NCBI GenBank assembly: GCA_014338405.1 | Contig: JTDE01001317.1 | Coordinates: 75,307-139,306 of the forward strand | Length of the DNA stretch: 64,000 nucleotides | Reading direction: 5' to 3' | From: Paragonimus skrjabini miyazakii | Taxonomy: Eukaryota; Platyhelminthes; Trematoda; Plagiorchiida; Troglotrematidae | In this document: positions 25,701 through 40,700 of the stretch, one piece after another | Numbering within the stretch: position 1 is the first letter of the stretch | Layout: every line of letters begins with the position of its first letter | Notes under the pieces: generated by a model | Told to the model about the DNA's origin: nothing | Seen by the model: the letters and a program-made list of their open reading frames with translations, nothing else | The model's database searches: none | Made by a program: the position numbers and the translations under genes

Positions 25701-28700
25701 TCAACGCACGTGCGTTCTGCCACTGGGTGTACTGTTCATCAGTCGTATTCCCTGGTTTGTTTTCGAAATACATCATATTTACTCTTGGATCTTCAAAACA
25801 TATGGCGCATTACGGTGGTATTCCCCGTAAACAATTCAGTGATTTAATTGTTCCTCACTACTTTCCAATGCGCGAACATTTTTCAGGAAAATTCTTCGTT
25901 CAATTCTATCCAAGTACCATTCTACGACTTCAACCGGACTCCTATAAAAAAAAATCTATTTGTACACACCCTCGGTCTTACTCATCTACTATTCCTCATT
26001 CAGCTCGACTTCTACGCAAACACAGCATTTATAATCCTGATTTAATCACGAGACTAAAACAATATTTTATATAACGGAAACCGACTGCTTCTGTTTGCGA
26101 AATATTCCATAAGATTTATAATTATCACCATTGTGCCACTCAAATTCTAAGCTAATTGGCTATCACTCGCGGAATACGTGGGCATGTATGAAACTGACAA
26201 GTCGCCTCCCGAAATAAATAAGTCGTACTACTGATCTGACTAAAATATCGAGCGAAGGCAGTGATACTCAGACATCAGTAACAACAATATGTTCATGGTT
26301 CTCTGATTAGACGACACCTGATATTCGTGAAAAGAGTTGACAATACAGCCACGGTGGAGAGTTCTCCGTTAAACATGTGGATTTATAGAAGACTGACAAT
26401 TCACGTCTCAGTGCACACAGAGTATTATCGACTTGAATAACATAGTTGGGATTCCAGAACATCTAATTGCATCAAGTCAACATCAACAGCCCAAAAGACA
26501 AATCGATGCCCACATACCATCAATCTGTGTGCATATAAAACTGGTCGACAAAAATGACTGCTTACATACAAGCAGAAAGACTACAGTACACCTGCAATTT
26601 GATCGATAGTCACATAAAATAAGCACAAGCGATGTTACAGTATAACTGCTGTCAGAGAATGACGGAATAATCCCTTAAACTGTAGCAGGAGATGAAAAAG
26701 CCCTATCTAGTATACCTAGTAATATATTTAGTATTTGCTAAGATCACCAACTGCTCTCTTTAGCCATGACTACACTTTTCATCAAAAATAAACAACTGTC
26801 ACAGCACCACTGTTTATATTTTGATCATCTAGTTGGTGGAACGACCGAATCTTGGTTCAAAAAGTATGAGGATTTTTTAGAGGCGAAACGATCAGACGAT
26901 GCTGGAAAAGTGACGCTGGTGATCCGCAAACTGGCTTCTCCAGAACACGAACGGAAGACCAACTGTGGTTGACCGAAGAACCCATAGGATTTCACTATTG
27001 ACTAAGCCATCCAGACTCTGTCTCAAATCTTTGGTGAGCTGTCTTTCTTGTTTACCATATGGTACCAGCATCCGAAACTCGTAAAGGTAGCAGATGACGA
27101 CTGGGTGGCCTACGCTGGACTATCCAATCGGGAATGAGAACAGTTCGAGTTTAGCATGATTACCGAAAATCAATCAGAATGTCTCGTTTTCGTTTGTGGA
27201 CTTCAGTCAGTACACACAGCAAATATTAGAGAACGCATTGTAACGAAGACAGAATAATGTCTCGATATCGCCTCGCAAGGCATCATTGCGGAATGTCAAT
27301 ACTTGGTAAACCGGAAGCTTGACATTGTAGTGATGGAACAGAAGAGTCACTCGAATGTCCACACGGTGTCCAAAAATGGTCACAACCCGTTTAAATACGA
27401 TCTAGTTTGTGACCATGTGGCATTCGGACTGAGTGACATAAAAAGAGCTCTGTCCGGAGGCTAGTTTTTTCGGGCTCACACGTTGGCGGAGAAGTTACGA
27501 GTTAGTTGCGTATACTCCGTAGTCCGTTGTTTATTATCGTTGACTGTCGTTCTTTTATCTGCTGGTTCATTAAACGTTATTTTGTTGTCTGTTTACGCGC
27601 TCGTAGGCCGTAGATTCAGTTATAAAAGCTCCAGTCACAGCTGCATCAAAGTCAACGCGACGGTCGAGCGAAACCGCCAATATCATGCTGGTAAAGTGGC
27701 GGATAGCACTGTGTCCGTTATTTCCCTTTTAGGTGCCCAGTTTGAAAAACGTCAAAAGCCGCCCAATCGGAATTAACGCAAGTCACAAAAACCAAGCATT
27801 TCAAGAGCACAGGTCGTTATCGAAACAAGGGATGACGGCCACGTAACACGCAAGAAGTAAGTGTCCGACCTCATTTGCAGAATATCAGTCAGATTACAGC
27901 TCCAGACGGCATCCGACATTACGGTACTCTCCGATTACACGTACCACCTGAATGGCAAACATGCAGTGCTCTCAACAACCGAGCCCGTCTGATTGGCCGT
28001 CGATTGACCATCACTGGTGAAGTCCAGCGCACTGTAGTCCCTAACGAATCACCGATCATGGGTACCTGCTAAGTAACTCGCAAGTCTACTCCTGATCTAG
28101 TTGAACTGGATTGAATCGAAAAACTGTATCGATTCGATAAACTATTAGTCAGAATCTATAACCTAGCTCAGTCCCATTAAAAGTCTCTAGAGGCTTGCCT
28201 TCAGCTTACAAACGTAAGCCAACAGAGGTAGCACGGTGCTTTCACAGAAGGACTCGGTATCTGCACCAAAACAGAGGCACTTTTTTCAATTCGACACGGA
28301 ACAAGGCAAGTATTTTGGCTCAAGCGTTCAATCTTTTATGCTGTGTTGAAAACCATCGAACAGGAACGAGAACGTTTCAGAAGGCTGGAGTGATTGAACA
28401 GGTGAACTTCTCAGCATAGGCGTCCCCAATCGTCGTAGTTAAGATGGTAAGTGTGACAATACGATTTTGCGCAGACTACTCTATGGGTCTAAGTAATCCA
28501 CGCAAGATACTGGAATCTCTGCTCACGACGGTGAATGGCGTGGATGGCTCCGCGAAGTTCGACCTCACCAGGACTTGTTTACAATTGCCGGTTACTGACG
28601 AGCCCGAAAAACTGTCGATAATTAATACTTACAGATGACTTTTTCGATTCATCCGCTTTCCTGCTGATGTGTAGACAACGCCATTCATCTGCGAACTAGT

Positions 28701-31700
28701 GACAGATAAGGTACTTACAAATATTTACAATGCGACCGCCTATTTACAGGACATTATATCTTTGGTCACAATGCAGATGATCTAGAGTTGGAGCTGGACT
28801 TAACTTGTTTCAGCAAATACGGTTTTCATCTCCACCCTGAGAGGACAATTTCGTCCAACCACAATGGACAGAAATTCGCTAAACAGTCTACAAATAGTCT
28901 TCATTATTTTTTACATATTGGATCTTTATTTTTCTACGTTCACTGGTTGATTAGTGAGCTCAATAACTCTTTTTACTAAATGTCAGTCAATCTGATCCGG
29001 GAGTATTTGTAGATCACTATACACTACATATGAACACGTGTATTTTTCTTCGTGTTATAAAGGTTTCTGGGCAGAAAAAAGTGACTTTTTGTACTCCTTG
29101 ATTTAGGTTGGGGGTAGCTGACAGGATCCGTTGCGTTATTCTTAAGGCCCATGGCATCCAATTTGCTCAACACATGGCAGAAAGTTGGAATTCCGTTCAA
29201 TGTCTTTTTATTCCATTACCGATCCTGTGTATTTTGCGGGGAATTTATGGCAATATCCTCCAACAGGCCATGGTCCAGTTGGTTGACAGGAAAGCGTTTT
29301 GTGTTCTCCTTTGACGGTCTTCTAAGACAAATCCTGATATTACTGCTTTTAAGTGATGTGACTGTCGACTGTGACTGTCCAAGGAGAAAGCTAACTGTGA
29401 AGTTCGAAACACTCTGCAACAGAACTATACTACCAGCCCATTTTCTGGGAAGGTACTCCCTGTTGCAGAACAAGCAGTAATCGTTTTTGGCAACAAACGA
29501 ACTAGTCTGATTAAAAAGTGTAATGACTTTGGATTGGAGTGGTTTCTTGACTAGAGAAAGTTCAACCAATCAATATTAGCACACAAGTTACTAAAGACGG
29601 AAGTATAGTCAAATTGGCGCCAACCAATCTTAGACGGCGATCAGCTGCTGTTGAATGCGTACCCATTTTAAACAACCGAGCTGCTAGATACAAGGCCGTG
29701 GAACAACGCAGCACCAAACTGACCGATCGAAACGCAAGAACATCTACAGTTTAATAACAATTGTACTGTTGTTCCTCTACAAAAAAACGCTGTTTTTTTA
29801 CACAAATTAAGATTACTTAGTACTGATTAGATTTCTGTTCTGATTTTCTCTCGATTGAGTAGCTTAGTACGTGACAAAAAGCAGCGGACAATTTCATTTG
29901 AACAGAGAGGACTATATGGAAACTTTGTCTAAAAAATGTCCGCGATAATGTCCTAGGACAATTTTATAAGTTGTTGCAGAAGCAAAGTGTTCCTACCATT
30001 TCGATTCATTACCCCGACGTACCTATTGAATGTAGGTTAAGCGAGCGAGTGTAGTAAGCTAACACTGGAACTCTTCTATTCCAGGGTCTACACAACCGAT
30101 AATTAGGATGTTCAGCGGAATAGCTCGCTACTTTTGTGTAATTGACAAGCTAACAGCTCCACGGGACTTTCTATGAGCATCGTCATTGCGAAAAATTCCA
30201 AGTAAAGCGTGATGGAAGGCGTTCCAGAATACGAAAGTAAGACTCAACCTTTTGATCACCACTTAGTATGGCTGGTTCATCAACTCAAATGCACTGCAAT
30301 TCTCATTTTCAGACGATCAGGGAGTGTCAGCTGAATCACATTACTTACTGAAAATTATAATAGCAGTAAATTCAAGCACCGGATGCGCTCGGATTGACTT
30401 TTTATAAGTGAAGCAAACGAAAGATCATTGATAAACTTAAGGGCCATGTTCAATTTGTAAAGGGTGATACTGTATCAACGGTTGCTTGGGCTTCGATCAT
30501 GGAATTTAGTTTGGTATTCGCCATACATTTCACGCATAGACGAACATACCTGAACGACCTCTTGTAGCGCCTGGACAGGGCTACCTGATTTTCTTTTTTC
30601 CTCACCCGCATAACTTTTTTGGCCGTGGCAGCTCTATATTTCTGCAGTCTAGTCAACCCTTCACATATGTAGCTGTATTTGTTAGAACACGAAACTTTCT
30701 CTGTACCCTAACCGTATGGTGTGAACATGCTAATAAGTTCATGCTCAAACCCTCCACAGAACCGCCACTTACACATAGTGTTGATCGGGCACCGACCCAC
30801 ACTCGTTATCGAGGCACCTGGTGTTAAACCGATCAACTAAAATAAGATCCGCGTCTTACCTTGACTGCACGACTCACCTGTATAATTCATTGTTCACTGG
30901 TAGAATACAAATAAAATCTCACTTAGTGTTTTCGAAAAAGATTTGCCTATTTGAAGCTAACAATGAATGCCATCGGCTTGTAAACAAGAAACATGGGACG
31001 ACCGAATAAATTTGTCGCAGGGTACAATTTGATGAAGCCAACAGATAGAAACAGCATTTGTATCTTCAGGTAGTTGAATGTCATTGTCATTGCACGTGAT
31101 TGTAACGAAAGTTGATTGGTAACACTATATGGCAAAAAGAAGACTTCCAAATTTATGGTTTTCCATTAAAGTTTTATAGACATGCTGAACAGTTTGCATA
31201 TCAATTCAACCATCCTGTATCATTTCTGTGTAACTGGTGAGTGGTAAATGTGTGATCGATAAAGCTGTGGCGTTCCCAACGGCTCCCATCAGTAACCGTC
31301 ATGTCTAGTGAGGCCAGATCCGGATGGTCTTTCACTAGCACTGTTTTAGATATTGAAGACAGATCAGAGTTTGAATTGATCGGATTACGTTGTTCCACGT
31401 GGAAAATTAAACTGACTCCTTATATCAATGGTTATCAACAGATATTCCTGACTGACACGGTCTAAGAACATCACCTACCATCTACAAGGGTATTAACCAT
31501 CTATGATGCTTACCAGTTTCATAATGTGGAAGATTCCGAAACACAGGGAAAGCCACATAGGAATCGTAAAAGTACGAATGATCGCTCTCCTTCACAAAGA
31601 TCGGTGGAGTAGCGACATTTTTACATCCTATTGATTAACGTGGTTTTTAATTAATGGATTGGGAAGAGCACAACGTTACGGATAAATCGCAACACTTAAC

Positions 31701-34700
31701 AATTTAACTAACTCGCTCGGCCTTTCGTAGGAGTCTTGTACTCGAAATCAATAGCAAATTACATCGCTCATCCATGATGATCGACTATTCAGTCAATGCA
31801 CAAATAAGGGTGTAGCGAGTTGCGAATGAGAGTCGTGCTCTTCCCATGTCAGATGTAAGGCCGTCAGTCGATGTAAATTGTCCCTAATCTTTTTTTGTTC
31901 AATAGTCTACATCCTGTATCCGGTAGACTGACTCTGTTCGTAGGCTAACGTGACTGATGCTTGAAAAAGCATTTGTCGTATCTTGCACTGCACAGTACAA
32001 CCACAGGAAAATTGTGAAAATCGCCAGAAGACAAGGCGATCACATTAATACGACAAAGAAGATGTCGCCTGCTACATTGAAATCAATGTGCCCATTCATG
32101 TCGTTGACCAAAAACGCTGGCAAATGTGGCTCGGTCAAGGACGTAAGCAAATCTATAATATTGTTAAGCCGTCCTTAGAACAGACAACTGGTGATGATTA
32201 ACTCGATGAGAACAATGCTGAACGATTTGGTCGGTTAACAGAAGTTGGGACGCACTAGAAAATAAGGCAACCAAGAAATAAACTAGTGAAGTAACGGCCA
32301 GAAGATTAGAAACTGTAGCACTTACATCATACATCATTGGGCCAGTCATCGGACATAGTCGCACAAGCGCGTGTTGAAGGTTCGGGAACGACAGGTCGTT
32401 CTTGTTTTCGTTCCGCAAACGATGAAGAAGGTATACGCAGAAGGGACATACTTTGGAAGTAAGAGTAAACCGAATAAGTATCAGAAAGCGACATATCCGA
32501 GCAAAATTAAAGTAAATCAAACATAATGTAGGGTCACACTTCCAAATTGTACACCACAGGGCATCTGCTCTCATTCACATGAGCTACAAATTTTCAGCCT
32601 GCCCAAAACGTAAAAACAAGAACGACCACAACGAATCCGTAACCGTCTGAGCAGCAACCAGTGTTGCTGCTACGGAGGCATTTCGCAAGTTCGCTAAAAT
32701 AGTGTGAAAGTTATCGTAGACAATGTTACCATCAATCTATACCAAGATAATCTGCCGCAAACCTACGGGTTTTAAACAATCACATCAAACTATGAATTCT
32801 TGCTAGCTCAGTGCTAACGGAAATGCTGCTCACAAAACCCTAACTGCTTTCGTTTGTGAATTTGCAAAGTGCTAACAAACAATATACGAATCACCTGGAA
32901 AAAAGACGATATTGAAGGAAAACCGCGCAGTTAATCTAAAATTATATCATTCACATATAAAAAGAAAGCCAGACGGGTGAACATTCGAGCAGAACACAAG
33001 GACAGCAACCATTAAACGGGGTCACTTACGGTTGCCACTGTTGGGTTCCCGAGTCACGAGCACTTTGGTCGTGTTATCAATCGGTGAGCACAATCCCAAC
33101 AGCTAGGAAAAGATAACGTTGGACTACACAGACCTGAGAATCCGATTATTAACAACACAACAACAAAAAACATGTTTTCAGAGGAAAATTAGTTTATAGA
33201 AAAAAAAATTAACCCCACCTCACTTAAGAAAGAAGTGTGTGGAAAATACTCTGTTAGATAAATAGCTTATGAAAGTGCTGCACTATGTAAACTCGTATAA
33301 TCAGTCTGCTGAAGACAGTGATAGGCAGTTTACCCAAAAATGAGTAGGCTACTTTTAAGACTTCGATTCCCAAAAAAATGTAGCACTTTAAAATTTGTAC
33401 AAGTGATGTACGAGATGAGAAGCCTCTAATCAGATCAGACAATATGTCAATTTCGGTGAATAAAACAGAAAAGGATGAACGCACAAACCTCGCAAACGAG
33501 TTCCGGATCGGCGTTTTTCTCTAACAATTCTATCATTTGTGGTAGATATTCGGATACGACTTGTTGGCACTAGGGAAAAAGAAACCCACTTGAAAAAACA
33601 TTTTGGTTTACAACAACCAGTAGTAGAAAAAACACGCGCAAGTAAATGAAACAATAAACTACCGTGGATACATTCAGTAGAAAATCGAACACACCTGTAT
33701 TGACGAAGTCATACCGGAAAAGATGGCATTCTTGGAAAACACAATAAACCTGTATCAACACACTCCAACATTTAGGATGGAATATAACCAGCTTCATGAA
33801 ATCAAGATCCAATAACAGAGTGAATCATGAAAGTCTGATCTCCTTTAAATACCCTAACACATTTGATGGTGTTGGTTAATTCAGCAATGTTCTGTTACTT
33901 CCAGCACTAGAACGCTGCTTTTCTAGTCGATTTTTGTTTAAAACATTCCTGATCCTAATGCCCGGTGTGAAACAACCGGTGCTCGAGCCAAGCATTCATT
34001 CACTTGTAAAGGCTTTGAGTCTGGCCAGAATGTACTTTGGCTCAGGCCGCTCACCTCAACGGTGACGTGGAGTATCTTAGGAGAATGCGTTATTGAAAGG
34101 TTGAGAACTGGTAACGCACGTCCAAACAGAAAAATAGAAATGATATGAATACAGACACACCACCGGTTGCGACACGTTGACATCCCGGATAACGTTTCTA
34201 GTTAGCGACTGAAGTGCCCATGATGTACTGACAATGGTGAAAGAGTGATACAGCTGTGCGTATCCCACGGTCTTTATAATTTGAGTACTGCACTTCAACA
34301 CAGAAAGAGGTACTGTGCTACATGGAGACTGTACTGTATATCTCAGCAATGGACACAAATCGATCATACAGCAGTTAGGTACAGGTGGCTACACTTTATT
34401 AAAGAATGTCGCACATTTTGGGGTAACCAATTAAACTCGGGTCCTGTTGTTGTGCGTGCCCGTTTTGTTCTATCACTTGCCCAAAGGTCGTAGACAAGTA
34501 AGTGTGAGATAACATAAGAGGTATTCGAGAGACGAAAATGTAAAAAAGGTTTACCAGAAATAAATAGACCAATTCAGTTCAGTCAAGAGAAGCTAGCGAA
34601 CATTCGGAACGAATCGCAGTGGTTATGGAAACTTGTCTTCAAGGGCTGTATTTCGGAGCCAAAAAGATCGACACTGATGAGTAATTTGTGAGTGCACCAT

Positions 34701-37700
34701 TAACCTGAATGGACGCAATCCATCTCGGATTATTAGTTTATACGGATGACAGTCATAGAGGAACAAAATGATGATTCAACCTCGGGATACTCATTCTCCA
34801 CGACCAGTTACGTCCTTATTTAGACTGATCGGGTAAACATAGCTTGAAAGAGATTCAAACCAGCACCCCTTGGCGTTACGATTTCAGACCTTAGTTCGCC
34901 TGGTCAACAGTCACACGAGTAAGGTTTGTGACGGAACGATGGATAAAATTGATCTGCAACTTGGAACTTGTGACGGAAAATGAGATGTTTGAAAACACCC
35001 CCTTTTTTAATGAGAAACACGCATCTACGATGGATAAACCGCCTACAAGATGAAGAACTTGTGAAGAGCTTTCCCAGTTTTCACGAAATTCTATAGAAAA
35101 AACCCGGTTAATTACTTTTCATTCCGGTGAGAAAATGTGCNNNNNNNNNNNNNNNNNNNNNNNNNNNNNNNNNNNNNNNNNNNNNNNNNNNNNNNNNNNN
35201 NNNNNNNNNNNNNNNNNNNNNNNNNNNNNNNNNNNNNNNNCATGTATAATAGACAACACAAAGAAAGAAACTTGTAAGGCTTCCAAAAATAACTGATGTG
35301 GAACATGATAAAAAAGGAGGATGGTTGAAGGGCGTTTCGTACAATGCTGAAGAAAAACTGGTGAAAAGGGAGTTATTAACACCCGGAGATGGTGATACAA
35401 GCTGCCATCCATTCGCAGCATTTCTTAAGCATGCACATACACGTGCAGTGTGTATATATACATACCTGCATGCCAGTAGACATATAGCGCCCACGGAAGT
35501 CGCCACTTATCAGCCGCAGTAAAACTGTTAGTTTACAAAACAAATGAGCCGTATAACGTTATCATGCTGCTCAACGCACAGACAGGGCAATGAAAAAACA
35601 ACTTAAACCCTTGAAAATGATCACCGGTACCAGTATCGCTAGGTTGTACCGGGCTGGACGATAAGCAACCAAACCGCTACCTGAAGCAAATAGTCTGTTA
35701 AACAACGTTAAAACAGATAGTGTATAAATGTTTTATTTGTTAACGGTAAAGCCCTCCTGAACGGTCACAACAGCCGAAACACTCAACAACAACAACAACA
35801 ACAACGTGCCTGCACCCTGTAAACGAACGATCGAAACGGTTTACCCTGATAAAAATATTAGCAAGCCATATAATCATTCTTCTCCTTCTAAACTCACGTC
35901 AATTGCGTACGGTAACGACGAGGAGTATTTGGTATGAGAGATGATTGGTAAACATCAGCAGTGCACCACCCATCCACCTCAATCTCTAACGATGAAGCAC
36001 AAAGCCCATAATACAATGAGAGGTCTATAAACAAGAGGTCGTCAATACCGTCGCTATGTAGAACACTGAATTATGTGGTGGGACCTGAACACAGTCAGGC
36101 TACCCAATCAATACTAGCGTAGTCGATGTAAACGATGTGGAAACTTACGATCGAATGTTCAGTAATCACCACCATATCATTCAAAAGAGTTGGGGACAAT
36201 AAATCATTAGAAATGAAGGAACGTCTCAGTTCACAGCATAAATAGCATATGATAGCAGAAACAATTAGACCTGGACGTACGTGTTGTTTATACTTGACTG
36301 TTAAATCGCACAGCAAATCCAGTAGCAATGCTATTTCCTCTTTGGTGCTGTTTCGATCCAGAAAATGTTTTAAAGCCTGAACCACTGGTTTACACACAAC
36401 GCAGGCTAAAATGAACGCAATACAAACAAAACACAATCAATTTATAATTGATAAAAAGACCACTGACAAAGAACGCATTAATGCAAAAGAGAAAGTATGA
36501 ACAAAGAGCATAACGAGCTGTTCACTGAACAACACAGTAAGTATGCAAAAGCAAAAAGTAGTACCGTTAACCTAGTTGACGCACTCGTTGATTCCAGAGA
36601 AGTCACACTGAGCTGTTCAATTCCAAGAAAATTTTGATGACTTGGACAAAATTGTAAACGCTGAATAGAAAAGAAAAGTGAAAAATGGAAGATACAATTT
36701 CAAGGATGCTCACATAAGAGACCGCTCAAAAATATACCCCGGCAATCACACATTATGACGTGAGCAATACCAATTGAAAGAATGTGTGCGAGCATTCTCA
36801 AGTTTAGAGAACGATAACTTTGATATAAATTGCTTTTTCCGTATTCAAACTCATATCAATACACAACGTCTACAGAGTTCGATGAACTCTTTGCAGTTCA
36901 ATTTGGTTTGTAGATTGACTCATGGCACATGCAAATGAGAAAGATTAAATGGATCAGGTTTTCCGTGCCGTCAAATCTACAATGGGATGAACTTAAACAG
37001 CCGACAACGTCTAACCAGACAGTTATCGACTTCATGAAAAACTGTGATCCAACAGAAATTGTTGCATTTGTGAATATCAAAATGGCTGGACGAGCGTTTC
37101 TTAACGCTACTGTCATAGGTCTGAAGCTCAAACGCAAGTGCAACCGACTACTAGTCACTGGATAGTGAGCCAGCACCAGTTGATGTGAAAGCAGATTCAA
37201 ACTGGCATCCAAGCAAACCAAACCAGCAAAGAAAAACCCTAAGTGAACTATGCTATCTGAAGTAAAATAAGACGAAATAAATCGAAATGCCGTAATACAC
37301 TACTGGTATCTAGTAAGTAGTTAAAACTTCAGAGCTGTTTTAGGAACAAAAATCCATCAAGGACAATTAGCACCATATAAGAGTTTAACGTCTGAGAAAA
37401 TTTGTCATAAATTCAGTTTTCTGTCTATAAGGAAGTTGCGTGTGTATCAAACAGAAATACAAACGTAGGCATGCGATTATAGAAGTTAAGGACACCGAAA
37501 CGAACGAACGTCGCATGATGCAACCACGGTTGGGTCAACGGTTTCACTGCCACGGCAAAGAAAGTGACTGCGTCAACATCTTTTAATCCCGCCACTTCAT
37601 CTATGGTCCTGCTACGCAATCGCAACCCTAAAATGTTGGCGTTCTCTGAGGAGTCGTTAGTCAAGCGTCACACACCAGCCCTCTGTTGGCAAAAGGTGCT

Positions 37701-40700
37701 GACACAATCAATTTCGTTGCCGTGGCAGTGAAACCGTTGACCTAACCCTGATTGCACTGTGTAACGTTCGTTCATTTCACTGTTTTGTCGCCATGTCTTA
37801 AGTCTATATAACCGAATGTTTTATGTAATCAACTGATGAAAATAAACGAAATGCTTGCATCTCACAATGTATGTCTTCTTGCCGTCCTGATGAATTGGAT
37901 AAGGAGAACTCTATATTTCAAATATGCATACGAGTCTACTGGCCGTGATTTAAATGTTGTCGAAAGTTAAATTACCTCACAGATGTGACGAACATCCATA
38001 TGTCGCACTAAGTAGTTGATCAAAGCAGGAGCATCAGCTTGGACCACCTCCCTGCACTGGAAAGACAACAAAATTGAGAGTGGGATTGAACGTTAAACGT
38101 AGCATTAATGGACAAGAATGGAAACAGATTGTCTACGTCTACGATGTACCATGTCACTCAATCTGGGAACTGTTGGCCATAAGTTTGTGTGAAGACATTC
38201 AGTCCATGGCTTTTATATTATAAAGTACTGCATTTTATGAAACCATGGTACCACATACTCAACGAATAGCAATCAGTTTTTCGAGGCTTTTGTAGCTCAA
38301 TTGAAGAATATCAAAATAGTTCCGAGACGAAGAAACTTACAGTATTGACGAGAAGAGTGAAACGATTTGTTGGCTGACATCAGTAGATCATTTAGGCAAA
38401 CCAATCAACACCTCCAACACTATACCGTTGTCCCCTTGTTAAAACATAGCTCAGAGCAGTTAAAAAATATCCACAAAAGAGACATTTCGAAAAGCATCGG
38501 GAAACTTTTCATATACTATTTGTTAGGTAGGTTGCAATTAGAGTGAAGTATACATGAACACAACTGATCGTTGGCTAGGAAGGTGGATTACTGGACGGCC
38601 TGAAAATTGGTCGATTGGAGTTCGCATTTTAAGAGTTGCAAACTATTACCACTGGGTTCTTTCCAGTAGAACAGAAGGAGGACGGTGTGATATGGTAACA
38701 TCTCATTTACCCTCATCGGTGAAGGTAAAACATACAGATTGTGCACAACAGAAAAAAGAAAATGCAAAGGGAATGGACACACCAAATATTGTCAACGGCG
38801 CCAAGACGGAGATAATACAACGCGTGTCGCTGAATACACTGGCGTAGAGTCCCTTTTTACCAGTGTCCCTCTTCGTGAGACAGTTACCTTTTTATGTAGT
38901 TCTATTTCCGGCAAGGACTGTGATACAAGTATTCTATTGGAACGCTTCAAAGAGTTCATTTTACTGCGCACAGAGAACATCAGACTTAGTATTGGAGGAC
39001 TTTCTTACAGACAAACAGGCAGTTTGGCCATGGGTAGTCCATCAGACTCAACATTGTTTGATTGAATGTTAACTGATGAAATGATTCTAACAAGTTGTTG
39101 TCGTCAAAACCGTATTGTATAAAAGGCATGTTCCTGATACTTCGACTTTTTACCAATATTAAACGTCTGATTTCCATTTGACTTTCTTAAGTCCATTTCA
39201 GGTGAACGCATCTTTGTCTCACAGAACCGAATGAAACACCTGCATGATTCTCTAGGAAATGCTCATCACTAGGTGTGAGGATGGGATGCTACAGCGATCT
39301 GTTCATCATTAATCAATAGTATGCTGATAATATCTACAATTCTCCAGTTCCGCCTAACAGCAAACGAGCGTCAGTCAGTCAGGGCCCCGTTTCATGAGGT
39401 CAAAAGTATGTTCATTCTTGGTAAGCAACGGACAGAAAGGAGATTTTGAGATAAACGCTACTATCAAATGGATACCCCAAAACATTCGTACAAGCTAGCG
39501 CCATGATGAACAAGTGCAATCAGCCGGTTCAATTATAAAAACGGTTACATTTTCATCTCTGCAATTCGAAGGGAGTCATTTGTTGAATGAAATACAATAC
39601 AAATTGAAGTCTTTCCTATCTCGTGAAAATGCGATTGCCCAGTTGCGTTTGGTTTACATCGCCAGAGGACCCGTTCTACACAATCACCAACGCAGTCTGT
39701 CTAACTATTCTGCCTCTCACGCTGTCTGTCAGTTCACCTGCAGTTGCACTAACGTATGCATAAGCAGAACAGATCGACAACTATCTTAACGAGTGGCAGA
39801 ATATCCCCAAATGATTAAGAGAATCGACGACGTAATAACTTCAAACTGGTGAGCTCGTTGCTTAAACACCCCCATAATTGATCGTAAGACACGTCATGAC
39901 AGCAGGTCACCAAATTGACCTGCCTAACCCATTCATGATACTGTTATGTAATCCGAACCCGGAGCTAACGGTATACGGTGAATTATATTGATCCGAACTC
40001 ATCAACCGACGTCGCGCACACAAGTGGTGGGATAATCCCATCGTTTAGCTGTCGTGTTGATGACAATGTTTAGTGCGAATGTATGCGTGGCTTCCAGTTA
40101 ACTCCCCTAAGTGTGAGGTGATATGCATTGGTAACTCATCGTGTGATGAATACATTTTAGAAAATGAGAAGTTAGCTCGTTCCGTTTTACATCAATTTGC
40201 TTCTAAACGTCGCTTTGATGACAATCAAAACCAACGACTCTTATGATGCCGACCCAATTGTGCGGTACCTTTCGGCTAGAGATGTTCAATTCACTGATAC
40301 TCACTTGAGTCAAATATCCAAGCCTGACAACCACTGCTTGAAAAACACATACAGCCGATTGACAAGGTGTATTGTAGGGCTGCAAAGTGTGTTTCACAGG
40401 TTTGTTCAATTTCTTGCTCAGAAAGGCTACTTAAACTGGATCAGTTCGCCATATACCATCAAAGTCAGAGGTGAACTTATTTTGACCCACAGTACGTTAC
40501 GTCAGTCGTCACATCCTCTGAGGCATCTTCTCAAGCTTAGTGCGAATTAACGTCTCTGAAATCATTCGTCAAGGCTGTAAAACTAGATGGGTCGCTTGAA
40601 AGGCAAACAACATTTCTCGATGTTACAGTAGGTGTAATTTAAACGTTCTACCTGAATCCATGGTAACAGTGTCATCAATAGATTACTGTATGCAAAGAGC

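Noticed and set aside
36929..37165. 78-codon plus-strand frame between saposin exons
   Set aside because: No recognised motif and no splice context; treated as chance.
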